A stretch of 64,000 nucleotides of DNA from Luminiphilus sp. (GCA_029242325.1 JAQWUD010000010.1:166307-230306); one strand, 5' to 3'. Counted from the first letter of the stretch, positions 28,823 to 38,233 are shown. A program made the numbers and translations. The notes: generated by a model not told the origin, from the sequence alone.

Positions 28823-30532
28823 TTAATCCGCCGAACCGGGATCCAGCACCTCGCGCAACTCTCGCTTCAGAAACTTGCCATTGGCATTACGTGGCAATGG
28901 CTCCGACAAGAACCACACGTATCTGGGCACTTTAAACGCCGCCAAACGAGACCCCATATGCTCTCGCAAACCGGGCGCATCCATTATTGCTCCCTCTATG
29001 AGATGAACCGCAACACCGACCTCTTCACCGAGACGGTCATCGGGCACCGCAAAAGCGACTGTCTCAAGCACAGCGGGATGGGTGTAGAGCGCTCCCTCCA
29101 CCTCAGCACAGTAAATATTCTCGCCTCCTCGCAGAATCATGTCCTTCACACGGTCCACCAGGTAGAGAAATCCATCCTCATCGAAATAACCGATATCGCC
29201 GGTATGTAACCAGCCGTCGACTATTGTCTCTGCAGTCGCTTCGGGGCGGTTCAAATAGCCCTTGATCACGGGCGCGCCTTTCACCAGCAGTTCACCCGCC
29301 TCACCCACTGGCAAGACATCCCCCGCCTTGTTGACAATTTTTCCCTCGAGGGTGGGTACCAGCGGGCCACAACTTTGTGGCCGAGCGAGAAAGAGATCGC
29401 CTGTGGTGTAGGTACTGATACCGCACACTTCAGTCATCCCATAACCCTGCGCAGGCTTGGCGCGCTGAGTCGTCTCCACCACCTTGCTGGGCAAATCTGG
29501 ATGCATTGCTGCACCGCCACCACCCAAGGAATTCAAGCTGGAAGTGTCGTACTCCGCAAAGTCAGGGTGTGCCAGTAATTCCCGCGTCATCATCGGAACC
29601 GCACTTAGCGTATTCACTTTTTCACGCTCAATGAGCTTCAACGCTTCCTCGGTATCCCACTTGTACATCAACACAAGCTTCCCACCACTGATGGTTGCCC
29701 CGTGCATAACGCAATTGTTTGCGGTTACGTGGAATAGTGGCGTCGCAACTAACGAGGTTGCCGCGGGCGCCGATATAGGAGCCTCGACAGGCTCTCCTCG
29801 GTTCATCGCTTGGGTGGTGGCAAATATCTGCCCCATCGCCGCGACGTTCATGATGTTATGGACGCACCCCCTGTGGGTCAACTGCGCCCCTTTGGGCCGA
29901 CCAGTCGTCCCCGAAGTGTAGAAAATGCAAGCGTCATCATTTGTCTGAATGTCGGGCATGGGTAAATCAGCCGGCACACGCACCGCCTCCTCCCACTGAG
30001 TGGCCGCCACTGGCGGGCTGGACTCTCTCACTGCGACGACCCTAAGGCCCTCAAAATCAGCCGCAATGTCGGCAAATACGGCTAGCCTCCGATCATCGGC
30101 TACCAACAATTTGGGCTCCGAATCGTTCAGGGCATAGGCCATTTCATCAGCCACCCACCAGGCGTTCATACCGACTACGACCCCGCCAACGGCAATCACA
30201 CCCCAGTAAGCGAATATCCACTCTGGATAATTTCGCAAAGCGATCGCCACGCGATCACCTGACCCAATCCCCTGGGATTGCAGCCAGCTCGCAAAGTTCG
30301 CGACGATTTGGCCCGCTTCAGAAAAGGTCCATCGCTCCTCGCCGTATACAATATATTCCTGATCAGCAAAGCCCTGTCCCAGCAACCACAGATCGCGCAT
30401 TGATCTTGGCGCGTGCTGGTAGGCCTTCAGCGCCTGACCGTCCGCCTCAATAGTGGTGACTTCAAGAAATGCGCCCGGCGCAGTGACCATTGCCACCGCG
30501 CTTCGGTAGTGGTCCATGACCTGATTACTCAC
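28823..30532 (-). CDS. AMP-forming acyl-CoA synthetase
   Basis: ANL-superfamily ligase of 569 residues that activates a carboxylic acid via acyl-AMP to the CoA thioester. The P-loop is FYTSGTTGRPKGAQLTH; the A5 motif is GYGMTEVCG, and the hinge/A8 region is LHTGDIGYFDEDGFLYLVDR with the following RGGENIYCAEVE. The catalytic lysine is in NANGKFLKREL near the C-terminus. Starts with GTG at 30532 (AAGGGG upstream); ATG at 30517 is an alternative. Divergent from the APH-like kinase across 187 bases containing two dyads. Substrate unknown. Confidence 0.92.
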   Translation of the reverse strand: MSNQVMDHYRSAVAMVTAPGAFLEVTTIEADGQALKAYQHAPRSMRDLWLLGQGFADQEYIVYGEERWTFSEAGQIVANFASWLQSQGIGSGDRVAIALRNYPEWIFAYWGVIAVGGVVVGMNAWWVADEMAYALNDSEPKLLVADDRRLAVFADIAADFEGLRVVAVRESSPPVAATQWEEAVRVPADLPMPDIQTNDDACIFYTSGTTGRPKGAQLTHRGCVHNIMNVAAMGQIFATTQAMNRGEPVEAPISAPAATSLVATPLFHVTANNCVMHGATISGGKLVLMYKWDTEEALKLIEREKVNTLSAVPMMTRELLAHPDFAEYDTSSLNSLGGGGAAMHPDLPSKVVETTQRAKPAQGYGMTEVCGISTYTTGDLFLARPQSCGPLVPTLEGKIVNKAGDVLPVGEAGELLVKGAPVIKGYLNRPEATAETIVDGWLHTGDIGYFDEDGFLYLVDRVKDMILRGGENIYCAEVEGALYTHPAVLETVAFAVPDDRLGEEVGVAVHLIEGAIMDAPGLREHMGSRLAAFKVPRYVWFLSEPLPRNANGKFLKRELREVLDPGSAD

Positions 30533-30568
30533 TTAGCAATGCCCCTTATTGTTTTTGCCTGCCCTTGT

Positions 30569-30584
30569 CGGTGTTGTAACACCG
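30569..30584. promoter_or_regulatory. Palindromic operator-like site 1
   Basis: Arms CGGTGTT and AACACCG around a central GT, a near-perfect 16-base palindrome 37 bases upstream of the acyl-CoA synthetase start. Size and symmetry fit a TetR-family operator, the kind of regulator that often controls acyl-CoA genes. No regulator gene is nearby. Confidence 0.4.
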
Positions 30585-30639
30585 AGCGCCCGCACGATAA
30601 CCTATGGCGCCGGCATCGGCTAGTTGCCACGGCGGCTAA

Positions 30640-30660
30640 ATTGGCACGTATGATGCCAAT
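30640..30660. promoter_or_regulatory. Palindromic operator-like site 2 with -10-like core
   Basis: Perfect 7-bp arms ATTGGCA (30640-30646) and TGCCAAT (30654-30660) around a 7-base centre. A TATGAT hexamer at 30649-30654 lies inside, with TTGCCA 19 bases before it, so the dyad would cover the -10 region of a rightward promoter for the APH-like gene. It differs in sequence from site 1, so two regulators may act here. Confidence 0.4.
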
Positions 30661-30719
30661 AGCTTTAGACGCATACCAGCCCATCACTGCGCTGTTATCT
30701 TGCATGATTGAGGACCTCC

Positions 30720-31736
30720 ATGAGCACCCAAGACCTTGAACTCCCCCGGCTTGAACCCTGGCTTCGCAAACACGTTCCAGATTTCTCCGGCCCGCTGAGC
30801 GCTGAGAAATTTGCTGGCGGACAATCGAACCCGACCTTTAAGTTGACCGCGGGAGACAGGCAGTACGTTCTGCGGCGCAAGCCACCGGGTGAGCTGTTGG
30901 CCTCAGCCCACGCTGTAGACCGGGAATACCGGGTTCTGGATGCGCTCCGCGATACTGATGTACCCGTGCCTGAGGCGGTCGCGCTGTGCGAGGACGACGG
31001 CCTAATCGGCTCCATGTTTTACGTCATGGAGCATCTTGAAGGTCGCATATTCTGGGACCCCGCGGTGCCCGAGGTGAATAACGCAGAGCGTGGCGCCATC
31101 TACGACGAGATGAATCGCGTTATGGCAGCCTTGCACTCAGTGGATGTGGAGGCTGTGGGGCTGGGGGATTATGGCAAACCCGGTAATTATTACACGCGTC
31201 AAATCGGGCGATGGACAAAACAGTATCGTGCCTCAGAAACTGAGCCCGTCGCCGATATGGAAGCCCTGATCGAGTGGCTTCCCGAGCACGTGCCAGAAGG
31301 CGAGGAAAAAGTGGCGCTCGTCCACGGAGACTATCGGCTGGATAACATGATTTTTCACCCAACGGAGCCTCGCATTATAGGCATCCTGGATTGGGAGCTT
31401 TCAACGCTGGGTGACCCTCTCGCCGATCTGGCCTACCAACTCATGGCGTGGCAGTTTCCGCGGGAAGGAGGCATCGCTGGGCTGGAAGGTCTGGATCGCA
31501 CCCAACTGGGCCTTCCCTCAGACGAAGATTACATCGCGGCATATTGCCAACGCACAGGACGCAGCGGCATCGACAACTGGCCGTTTTACATGGCGTTCTG
31601 TTTTTTCCGCATCGCTGCTATCTTGCAGGGCATCAAGAAGCGAGCACAAATCGGCACTGCATCGAGTGCTGAGGCTGACAGCAGGGCGATTATGGTGGGC
31701 CCGCTAGCGGCACTGGGTGCCGCCTGCATACCGTGA
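30720..31736 (+). CDS. APH-family kinase (ACAD10/11 N-domain-like)
   Basis: Aminoglycoside-phosphotransferase-fold kinase of 338 residues from ATG 30720 (GAGGA 6 bases upstream). Nucleotide-loop region FAGGQSNPTFKL, catalytic loop VHGDYRLDNMIF and metal motif ILDWELSTLGDPLADLAY are all intact. This branch is the bacterial counterpart of the N-terminal kinase domain of ACAD10/ACAD11, and of LvaA in levulinate breakdown, which phosphorylate 4-hydroxyacyl-CoAs. Surrounded by acyl-CoA genes, so a hydroxyacyl-CoA substrate is far more likely than an antibiotic. The reaction is inferred from relatives. Confidence 0.85.
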   Translation: MSTQDLELPRLEPWLRKHVPDFSGPLSAEKFAGGQSNPTFKLTAGDRQYVLRRKPPGELLASAHAVDREYRVLDALRDTDVPVPEAVALCEDDGLIGSMFYVMEHLEGRIFWDPAVPEVNNAERGAIYDEMNRVMAALHSVDVEAVGLGDYGKPGNYYTRQIGRWTKQYRASETEPVADMEALIEWLPEHVPEGEEKVALVHGDYRLDNMIFHPTEPRIIGILDWELSTLGDPLADLAYQLMAWQFPREGGIAGLEGLDRTQLGLPSDEDYIAAYCQRTGRSGIDNWPFYMAFCFFRIAAILQGIKKRAQIGTASSAEADSRAIMVGPLAALGAACIP

Positions 31737-31756
31737 GGATAACCGCACCCTAGTAG

Positions 31757-33388
31757 TTAGGCAGCGCTGGTTTTAGCCGAAGCACTCTTTCCTCTAGCTC
31801 GGGACCCAGCCGTGGAACGGGGGCCTCCTCTGCTTGACTGCACCGACCGCGTTCGCGCTTCTGCCTTCAGCGCTTTCATCTGCGTAGCCGTGGGTGGCGG
31901 CCTGCGGCGTGAGCTCTTTGGCCTTCGATAGGAGCCGGGTACGGGACGAAGGTCTCCATACTCAAATCGATGCAGGATTTCTTCCAAAGTTCGGGAAATC
32001 TGAGTGCAACGCCTTATGGATTCGATGCGACTGTAGGTCGCGCGCTCGCCTTCCTTTACCAGCGCACGCAGCTCTGTCTCGTTGGGCTGCTTGATCAAAT
32101 GAAGCGGATTGGAAAGACGAAATCGGGGTACGATATTAATGTCGCCTGAGTACTCCTGGTCAAGCAGCGCATGAGCACTGTGCATCATCATGTTGAATTT
32201 AGGCCAGTTTTCTCCGTATTTTTTGGCAACGCCTCGATAGAAATTCAACACCTCACGGCCGATACCAACTCCCAAAGACGTGGCTGCCTGTCGTAGCGGG
32301 CGGGCCCTGTCATCGCGAGGCAAGAAAGCTCTGGCAATCGGATTGACCATACTGACGATGTAATGGTTGGTTGAGAACAAGCGAGAAAGACGCTTGGCTG
32401 GCAGGTCATCCGCTACCGACCCGTCTACCCAGCGACGAGCAGGCAAATAAGGTAACGACTCGCCCCGCTCATTTTTCGCCTTCAACATCACCGCAGGAAA
32501 TACCCCCGGAATGGCGCATGACGCCATTGCAGCAGAGCGGAGATAAACGTTGGGCGAAGACACCGCATTGAGCAATCTTGATCGCTGATGCGGTTCGGCC
32601 GGCGCAACAGTTATGCTGACCTGACGACCCGTTTTTGCGTAAGCCTCGGCGAACGTCAAATCAGGGATGGTCGCCTCAATCAACCGCTCAGTATCCTCAA
32701 CGCTCAGCCGACTAGTTGCGCCAGAAATCCACTGCTTGATCACGCCGGCCCCTTCCATTTCAGCAGCTTCCAGCAGGCCAATCAGATCCAAAGCGGCCAT
32801 TTCCTCGTCTGTATGCGTCGCCAGGGCGGCAGCAACAATTGACCCTGCGCTGGACCCCGATATCACGCGCGGCAGCAACCCATGTTTCAAGAGTTCAGTC
32901 ACAACACCCACGTGCAAAAAGCCAAGCACCCCTCCACCACTCAACATCAGCGCTGAGCGCCCGTAACAGACGTTACTGCGGTAGAAAAAATCCAGCTTCT
33001 GCTGGGTTGGGATAACCTCATCGGGCAACTCAGCGAGTCGCCTTAGCGCGTCATCTATCTCTTGGATGTATTGCTCAATGAGCAACTTGGTGCCCGATTT
33101 TGCCTGCCGGTACAGGACGCTTTTCCCCATCCCACCCATGTTGCCGTGGATGCCCTCGTTCAGGGCATAGAGCAACCCGGTCCAGTCCTTTTGCTTGCGA
33201 AACTTGCGAAGCCGATCCAGTCGGTAACGAATCTGTGCATGGTCATAGAGGTCCGAAACCTCCTCCTGCCGCCATTCAAGCTGTCCCGTCACCTCATCGT
33301 GCGCCTGTGCGGCAGCGAGCCAATCACCATAATTGCTCGCAACCTCCATATTTTGCTCTAGATCACGCAGTTCAGCTTTTGCCGCCAA
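31757..33388 (-). CDS. Patatin-like phospholipase with DUF3336
   Basis: A 543-residue lipase with the N-terminal DUF3336 segment (about 1-130) followed by a patatin domain. The oxyanion loop is GGGVLG (151-156), the nucleophile Ser180 lies in GSSAG, and the dyad Asp322 lies in VDGS. This two-domain layout is the one seen in yeast Tgl3/4/5 and plant SDP1 triacylglycerol lipases, which suggests a storage-lipid or phospholipid hydrolase. A basic, Ser/Arg-rich tail (from about 485) is probably disordered. Start is TTG at 33388, backed by AAGGAG 9 bases upstream. Convergent with the APH-like gene. Confidence 0.88.
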   Translation of the reverse strand: MAAKAELRDLEQNMEVASNYGDWLAAAQAHDEVTGQLEWRQEEVSDLYDHAQIRYRLDRLRKFRKQKDWTGLLYALNEGIHGNMGGMGKSVLYRQAKSGTKLLIEQYIQEIDDALRRLAELPDEVIPTQQKLDFFYRSNVCYGRSALMLSGGGVLGFLHVGVVTELLKHGLLPRVISGSSAGSIVAAALATHTDEEMAALDLIGLLEAAEMEGAGVIKQWISGATSRLSVEDTERLIEATIPDLTFAEAYAKTGRQVSITVAPAEPHQRSRLLNAVSSPNVYLRSAAMASCAIPGVFPAVMLKAKNERGESLPYLPARRWVDGSVADDLPAKRLSRLFSTNHYIVSMVNPIARAFLPRDDRARPLRQAATSLGVGIGREVLNFYRGVAKKYGENWPKFNMMMHSAHALLDQEYSGDINIVPRFRLSNPLHLIKQPNETELRALVKEGERATYSRIESIRRCTQISRTLEEILHRFEYGDLRPVPGSYRRPKSSRRRPPPTATQMKALKAEARTRSVQSSRGGPRSTAGSRARGKSASAKTSAA

Positions 33389-33482
33389 TTACCGCTCCTT
33401 GTCCGTTCTGCCGCATTGTGTAGGTACTCAGACCCAGAGCTTAGAGGGTCGCCGCGATCAGCGCCAGCTTGACAGCTGACAT

Positions 33483-35012
33483 TCATACTGCGCCACGGTA
33501 AGCGGCCTGCAGGTGGCGTTTATAGAGCTTCCCGTTATCCATGCGCGGTAACTGCTCTAGGAAATCGACTCGGCGGGGAACCTTGACCGTAGAGAGCCGA
33601 TCCCGCATCCACTCAATCAGCTCCATTTCCGTCTGCTCGTTGGCATCAGACCACTGCATGGGCTGCACAACCGCCATCACTTCCTCCCCGAATTCGGGAT
33701 GAGGGATGCCAAATACCGCTACGTCAGCCACCTTCTCATGTGAAATCAAAAGGCCCTCGATCTCCGCTGGATAAACATTGACTCCCCCGGTAATGATCGT
33801 GAAATTTTTGCGATCGGTCAGATACAGAAAACCCTCTTCATCCAGATAGCCCACGTCCCCCATCGTGCTCCAACCCTGCTCATTAAAGGCATTTTTTGTT
33901 TTCTCGGGTTCATCGAAATACTCAAAGGGCCGGCTATTGGCAAAGTAGACATCGCCTACCTCACCCGGACCCAGAACCTCTCCGTCATCTCTTAGAATCC
34001 TCGGCTCGCCGATGATTGCCTGGCCCACCGACCCTTTGTGGGTCAGCCAGTTTGCAGAATCGATGATCGTGAATCCGTTGCCTTCACTGCCCGAGTAATA
34101 CTCAATGATCACAGGTCCCCACCAATCGATCATGGCCTCCTTAACATCAATCGGACACGGCGCCGCTGCGTGAATCGCACACTTCATAGAACTCAGGTCG
34201 TATCCGGTTCTGGCTGCCTCGGGCAGCTTCAACATGCGAACAAACATAATGGGGACCCATTGACTGTGGGTCGTCTTATACCGCTCGATCAACTCCAGAG
34301 ACTGCTCTGGGTCAAACTGCTCCATGATCACCGAAGTGCCTCCAAGGCCCAGCACCATCAAGTTGTAGTGCAGGGGGGCGGCATGATAGAGCGGCGCCGG
34401 AGAAAGATAGATGGTGTCGACGCCGAACCCGAAAAAGGCGCCTACGCTGCCTGACATAGGGTGATCAGTGTGGATGCTCTCTGCGTGCGGCGCCCAGTAA
34501 ACGCCTTTCGGTTTACCCGTTGTGCCAGATGAATACAGCATCGGAGCGCCCAGATATTCATCCTTGATAGGCGTCTCGGGTAGACCCACCAATTGCTCAC
34601 TCAGCGATTCAAAGCCGGGGATCTCACCGCCAACGCACAAACAGCGATTCAATCCCGCCGATGCGGCGGCAGCCTCGGTAGCCACCTGCGCCAGCGCCGC
34701 TGAGGCAATAAACAGCTTCGCACGACAGTTGGTAATGATGTAGCCCGTTTCTTCCTGCTTGAGGTGAGTGCTAATAGGCGTAAAGATAACGCCTGCGCGA
34801 TTTGCGGCCTGAGCAACCTGCAAAAACTCTGAGCAGTTCTTCATCATCATGGCAATATGGTCGCCGCGTTGAACCCCAGATTGCCTGAGCAGGTGTGCAA
34901 TCTGATTTGAGCGCCGATCCAGCTCACTGTACGTCACCACTTCGCCGGAATTCGCCATGATGTAAGCGGGTCTATCAGGCGTCTCGGTTGCATAAACAGA
35001 AAAATGCGCCAT
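33483..35012 (-). CDS. AMP-forming acyl-CoA synthetase
   Basis: Second ANL ligase, 509 residues, with P-loop [16 protein letters not shown]5 motif [11 protein letters not shown], and [19 protein letters not shown] followed by [11 protein letters not shown]; the C-terminal catalytic lysine is in [14 protein letters not shown] 35012 has GAGGA 5 bases upstream, while ATG 35024 lacks such a site. It differs clearly from the other synthetase in the window, so the two likely activate different acids. It is divergent from the D-glutamate cyclase/oxoprolinase operon with 55 bases between starts. Confidence 0.91.
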   Translation of the reverse strand: MAHFSVYATETPDRPAYIMANSGEVVTYSELDRRSNQIAHLLRQSGVQRGDHIAMMMKNCSEFLQVAQAANRAGVIFTPISTHLKQEETGYIITNCRAKLFIASAALAQVATEAAAASAGLNRCLCVGGEIPGFESLSEQLVGLPETPIKDEYLGAPMLYSSGTTGKPKGVYWAPHAESIHTDHPMSGSVGAFFGFGVDTIYLSPAPLYHAAPLHYNLMVLGLGGTSVIMEQFDPEQSLELIERYKTTHSQWVPIMFVRMLKLPEAARTGYDLSSMKCAIHAAAPCPIDVKEAMIDWWGPVIIEYYSGSEGNGFTIIDSANWLTHKGSVGQAIIGEPRILRDDGEVLGPGEVGDVYFANSRPFEYFDEPEKTKNAFNEQGWSTMGDVGYLDEEGFLYLTDRKNFTIITGGVNVYPAEIEGLLISHEKVADVAVFGIPHPEFGEEVMAVVQPMQWSDANEQTEMELIEWMRDRLSTVKVPRRVDFLEQLPRMDNGKLYKRHLQAAYRGAV

Positions 35013-35024
35013 GCTGTTCCTCAT

Positions 35025-35053
35025 TTGGGATTATTATCTGGGGTCACTATACA
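35025..35053 (+). promoter_or_regulatory. Sigma-70-like promoter of the D-Glu/5-oxoproline operon
   Basis: TTGGGA at 35025-35030, a 17-base spacer and TATACA at 35048-35053. The first coding ATG (35068) is only 15 bases after the -10 box, so the leader would be almost absent and the GAGG ribosome site at 35059-35062 would sit right at the transcript start. Either the real start point is upstream or the mRNA is nearly leaderless. Confidence 0.45.
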
Positions 35054-35067
35054 ATTTCGAGGTGAAG

Positions 35068-35865
35068 ATGGTAGCGGTTGCCTCAAACCTAAGGCCTGAA
35101 GCTATCCGAGCGCGCTGCAGGGATGCTCAGTTCTGTGCCAAGACATCCGGGCTCGCAGCGGGTTATGTGCAGTGTAACGTTGTCATCCTCCCCTCCGACG
35201 TCGCCTCTTATTTTCAGACGTTTTGTCAACGCAATCCAAAACCCTGCCCGCTACTGGCGATGAGCCCGCAACCCGGTGACCCTTCTCTACCTGATCTGGG
35301 AAACGACATCGATATTCGAACTGACGTGCCGAGATATCGAATATGGCGAGACGGCAAACTCAGCGCCCAAACCGAAGACATTGCAGACCTATGGCAAAGT
35401 GATTGGACGGCTTTTGCGCTCGGATGCTCCTTTTCATTCGAGGAAGCGCTTTTGGATGCCGGGATTGAGATACGAAACATTACTGAGGACGTTAACGTGC
35501 CGATGTATCGCACTAACATGCCCTGCGCTGGGTCGGGACCTTTTCAGGGGAATATGGTGGTCAGCATGCGCCCTCTCCCCGCCGCAGATGCCATCCGAGC
35601 GATTCAGATTTGCTCTCGCTTTCCCTCGGTTCACGGCGCACCGGTTCATCTCGGTGATCCGCGTCAAATCGGCATCGACGACATCGCCAGTCCTGACTTT
35701 GGTGATCCGGTGTCTATACGTCCGCATGACATTCCCGTTTTTTGGGCCTGCGGTGTGACACCACAGGTCGCCCTGGAGGCCGCCCGACTCCCTCTGGCCA
35801 TCACCCACGAGCCTGGTCATATGCTGGTAACTGATCTGAAAAACGCTGAGCTGGCGATCTTGTAA
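35068..35865 (+). CDS. D-glutamate cyclase family protein (DUF1445-type)
   Basis: A 265-residue protein of the family once called DUF1445/putative hydro-lyase, the N-terminal half of mammalian mitochondrial D-glutamate cyclase DGLUCY. Family blocks are very well kept: [90 protein letters not shown] and [12 protein letters not shown]. subtilis YcsI belongs here and also sits with oxoprolinase genes. Expected reaction: reversible dehydration of D-glutamate to 5-oxo-D-proline. ATG 35068 is preceded by GAGG; an open frame from 35011 lacks conserved sequence. Its stop overlaps pxpA (TAATG). Confidence 0.88.
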   Translation: MVAVASNLRPEAIRARCRDAQFCAKTSGLAAGYVQCNVVILPSDVASYFQTFCQRNPKPCPLLAMSPQPGDPSLPDLGNDIDIRTDVPRYRIWRDGKLSAQTEDIADLWQSDWTAFALGCSFSFEEALLDAGIEIRNITEDVNVPMYRTNMPCAGSGPFQGNMVVSMRPLPAADAIRAIQICSRFPSVHGAPVHLGDPRQIGIDDIASPDFGDPVSIRPHDIPVFWACGVTPQVALEAARLPLAITHEPGHMLVTDLKNAELAIL

Positions 35866-36605
35866 TGAAACGAGTACTTACCCTCAACTGCGATATGGGC
35901 GAGAGCTTTGGCCCCTGGAAAATGGGCGACGACAAAGCCATTATGCCGCTGATTGACGCCGCCAACATTGCCTGTGGTGGCCACGCTGGCGATCCCACCA
36001 CGATGAGACGCTCAGTCGAACTGGCGAGGCGTCACAATACCGAGGTCGGCGCCCACGTCTCTTATACCGATAAACAGGGATTTGGTCGTCGCGCCATGGA
36101 CGTCAGAGGGCAGGAGCTGATTGATCTAATCCACTTTCAGATTGGCGCACTTGATGGCATCGCTCGGGCTCATCGGACCAAGGTTAGCTTCGTCAAACCC
36201 CACGGAGCGCTCTATCACGCCATGCTCGCGGATCCAGCGATCATGAATGACATCATGCGAGCGGTGTCGAGCTGGCACGCCGAGTTAGCACTGGTGGTTC
36301 TCGCCACGCCAAGAGACCGCAAGACGGTGCAACTCGCTGTTGAGCACGGACTGACCCTACGCTACGAGGCTTTCGCTGACCGCGGCTATACCAGTCGAGG
36401 ACTGCTCTTGGCGCGAGATAAGCCTGGCGCGCTGCTTAACGTAGAGTGCGCCGCAGAACAAGCCGTTGCGATTGCCAAAGATGAGCTGAAAACACCTCGG
36501 GGCAGGCGTATTCCCGTTAATGCTGACACGCTGTGTGTCCACGGGGATACACCGGGTGCCATCAGAATGATCAAGGCGATTCGCACCGCGCTGGATACAA
36601 TGTGA
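35865..36605 (+). CDS. pxpA: 5-oxoprolinase subunit PxpA (LamB/YcsF)
   Basis: 246-residue subunit of the prokaryotic ATP-dependent 5-oxoprolinase, which opens 5-oxoproline to glutamate with PxpB and PxpC. Conserved segments: LNCDMGESFG at the start, DAANIACGGHAGDP, GAHVSYTDKQGFGRR, SFVKPHGALYH, EAFADRGYTSRG and CVHGDTPGA. Usual length for the family. One base overlaps the upstream cyclase gene, and pxpB starts at the very next base after its stop. Confidence 0.95.
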   Translation: MKRVLTLNCDMGESFGPWKMGDDKAIMPLIDAANIACGGHAGDPTTMRRSVELARRHNTEVGAHVSYTDKQGFGRRAMDVRGQELIDLIHFQIGALDGIARAHRTKVSFVKPHGALYHAMLADPAIMNDIMRAVSSWHAELALVVLATPRDRKTVQLAVEHGLTLRYEAFADRGYTSRGLLLARDKPGALLNVECAAEQAVAIAKDELKTPRGRRIPVNADTLCVHGDTPGAIRMIKAIRTALDTM

Positions 36606-37298
36606 ATGCGCTTTGAGGTTGGACCAGCGGGTGATCTGGGCCTGCGCCTCATGTTTGCGGCTTCACCCGCACCGGCGCTCACCCATAAGCTGCTATCGAT
36701 TCAGAAAGCCGCGCAGCAGCAGTTTGCAAACAGCTTGACTGACAGCGTCGTAGGCTACTCAACGCTCACCCTCTTTTACCGCCCACTCACGCTAGAGCGT
36801 AACCGAGCCACTGAGTGGCTTATGGAGCAGGCAGAAGCGGCGAGTAGTTTTGATATCGATCCCGCCTCCCGAGACGAAATCATTGTACTGCCGGTGCTCT
36901 ACCACCCCAGCGTTGCGCCAGATCTTGAATGGATTGCGGACAGTAAGTCTCTCAGTATCGATGCGATAATCAATTTACATTGCGGCGCCGATTACTTTGC
37001 CTACGCAACCGGCTTTGCACCGGGCTTCTGTTATCTCGGTGAAATTCCACAACAGCTTGCGACGCCTCGTCTCGGTGCGCCGCGGCCGCTCGTGCCAGCG
37101 GGAGCGGTCGCGATTGCAGACAGACAAACCGCCGTCTACCCCTGCGAATCACCTGGCGGCTGGCGCCTCATAGGCTCGTGTCCGACCACGCTTTTTAGTC
37201 TCAATTCCGCGCCCGCCGCCAGACTGTCAGTCGGCGATACGGTGCGATTTCAGCCTGTTTCCGAAGCAGACTATCAGTCTTTGAGGAACGCATTGTGA
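36606..37298 (+). CDS. pxpB: 5-oxoprolinase subunit PxpB (KipI)
   Basis: 230-residue carboxyltransferase-like subunit of 5-oxoprolinase. The C-terminal cyclophilin-like fold carries the family signatures: GFAPGFCYLGEIP, GAVAIADRQTAVYPCES and PGGWRLIG. The N-terminal part includes the STLTLFYRP strand. In Bacillus the homologue KipI also inhibits the sporulation kinase KinA; no such context here. It ends in a GTGA overlap with pxpC. Confidence 0.94.
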   Translation: MRFEVGPAGDLGLRLMFAASPAPALTHKLLSIQKAAQQQFANSLTDSVVGYSTLTLFYRPLTLERNRATEWLMEQAEAASSFDIDPASRDEIIVLPVLYHPSVAPDLEWIADSKSLSIDAIINLHCGADYFAYATGFAPGFCYLGEIPQQLATPRLGAPRPLVPAGAVAIADRQTAVYPCESPGGWRLIGSCPTTLFSLNSAPAARLSVGDTVRFQPVSEADYQSLRNAL

Positions 37299-38233
37299 GG
37301 GCGCTTGCGCTCCTGCGGGCAGGTATCGCCAGCACTGTTCAGGACACCGGGCGTCCTGGAAGACTTCAGGAAGGCATTCCACCCGCAGGGGCTATGGATT
37401 GGCTGGCGCTGAAGAGCGGTCAGTTTCGCCTAGGCCATCGGGAAGACGAGGCGGCATTGGAATTTGCCTACGGTGAGTTACAAGCGCGACCGACACACGA
37501 GTGCACTATTGTGGTGACAGGAGCACCGGTGAATCTCAGTATCGACGGCGAGCCCGTCGACCCGGAAACGGTGCACACTGTGCCACCCGGAGGGCTGATT
37601 GCCGCATCTGCTTCTACGTCGGGCGTTTATAGTTATCTGCACGTCGGAGGAGGAATCGACACGACTCCCTGTCTGGGCAGCCGAAGCACATCACCCAGAG
37701 AGGGCATTGGCGGCCTGAATGGCGGCTACCTGCGAAATGGAGACACTCTGCCCTTGGGTGACCAGAATCAACCGGAGGTAGCTGCCGACCCCGGACTGAT
37801 TAGAGCGCGCGAGCGGGACGTGCTTTTGCTACGGTTCGTTCCCGGGTTTCAATTTGGTGCACTCCCCTCCCATACGCAGAGATCGCTGCAGGAACAAACG
37901 TTTTGGGTCACGTCTAAAGGCAATCGTATGGGCATCACGATGAAGGGCCTCCCCCTTAAAACCAAGATCCAAACACTGCTCTCCGAAGCTACTTGCCAGG
38001 GGGCCATTCAAATACCTGCCGATGGCAACCCAATTGTCTTGCTCAATGATCGGCAGACCGTCGGCGGCTACCCCAAGGCTGGCGCTGTCATTACCGGAGA
38101 CTGCCAGCGGCTGGCACAATCACGACCCGGACAACGGGTGAGATTCGCTGAAATCAGCCCCGAAGAGGCTGACAGTGTGCGCTGGCTGGAGCATCATTAC
38201 ACCGAGACAAAGCTTCAGTTAGGCCAGAGATGA
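37295..38233 (+). CDS. pxpC: 5-oxoprolinase subunit PxpC (KipA)
   Basis: 312-residue partner of PxpB, urea-amidolyase/biotin-dependent carboxyltransferase-like domain without biotin. Family blocks: VQDTGRPGRLQEGIPPAGAM, HVGGGIDTTPCLGSRST, the MGITMKGLPL segment, and the PIVLLNDRQTVGGYPKAGAV stretch. GTG start overlapping the pxpB stop (GTGA), and stop overlapping the next gene (ATGA). Typical size. Confidence 0.94.
   Translation: MRALALLRAGIASTVQDTGRPGRLQEGIPPAGAMDWLALKSGQFRLGHREDEAALEFAYGELQARPTHECTIVVTGAPVNLSIDGEPVDPETVHTVPPGGLIAASASTSGVYSYLHVGGGIDTTPCLGSRSTSPREGIGGLNGGYLRNGDTLPLGDQNQPEVAADPGLIRARERDVLLLRFVPGFQFGALPSHTQRSLQEQTFWVTSKGNRMGITMKGLPLKTKIQTLLSEATCQGAIQIPADGNPIVLLNDRQTVGGYPKAGAVITGDCQRLAQSRPGQRVRFAEISPEEADSVRWLEHHYTETKLQLGQR

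Noticed and set aside
30720..31736. APH-fold gene as an aminoglycoside resistance gene
   Set aside because: Motifs and neighbours match the ACAD10/11 and LvaA kinase branch; nothing indicates a mobile or resistance context.
35434..35820. 128-codon open frame opposite the D-glutamate cyclase gene
   Set aside because: Overlaps a fully conserved coding region; no start signal and no family resemblance.
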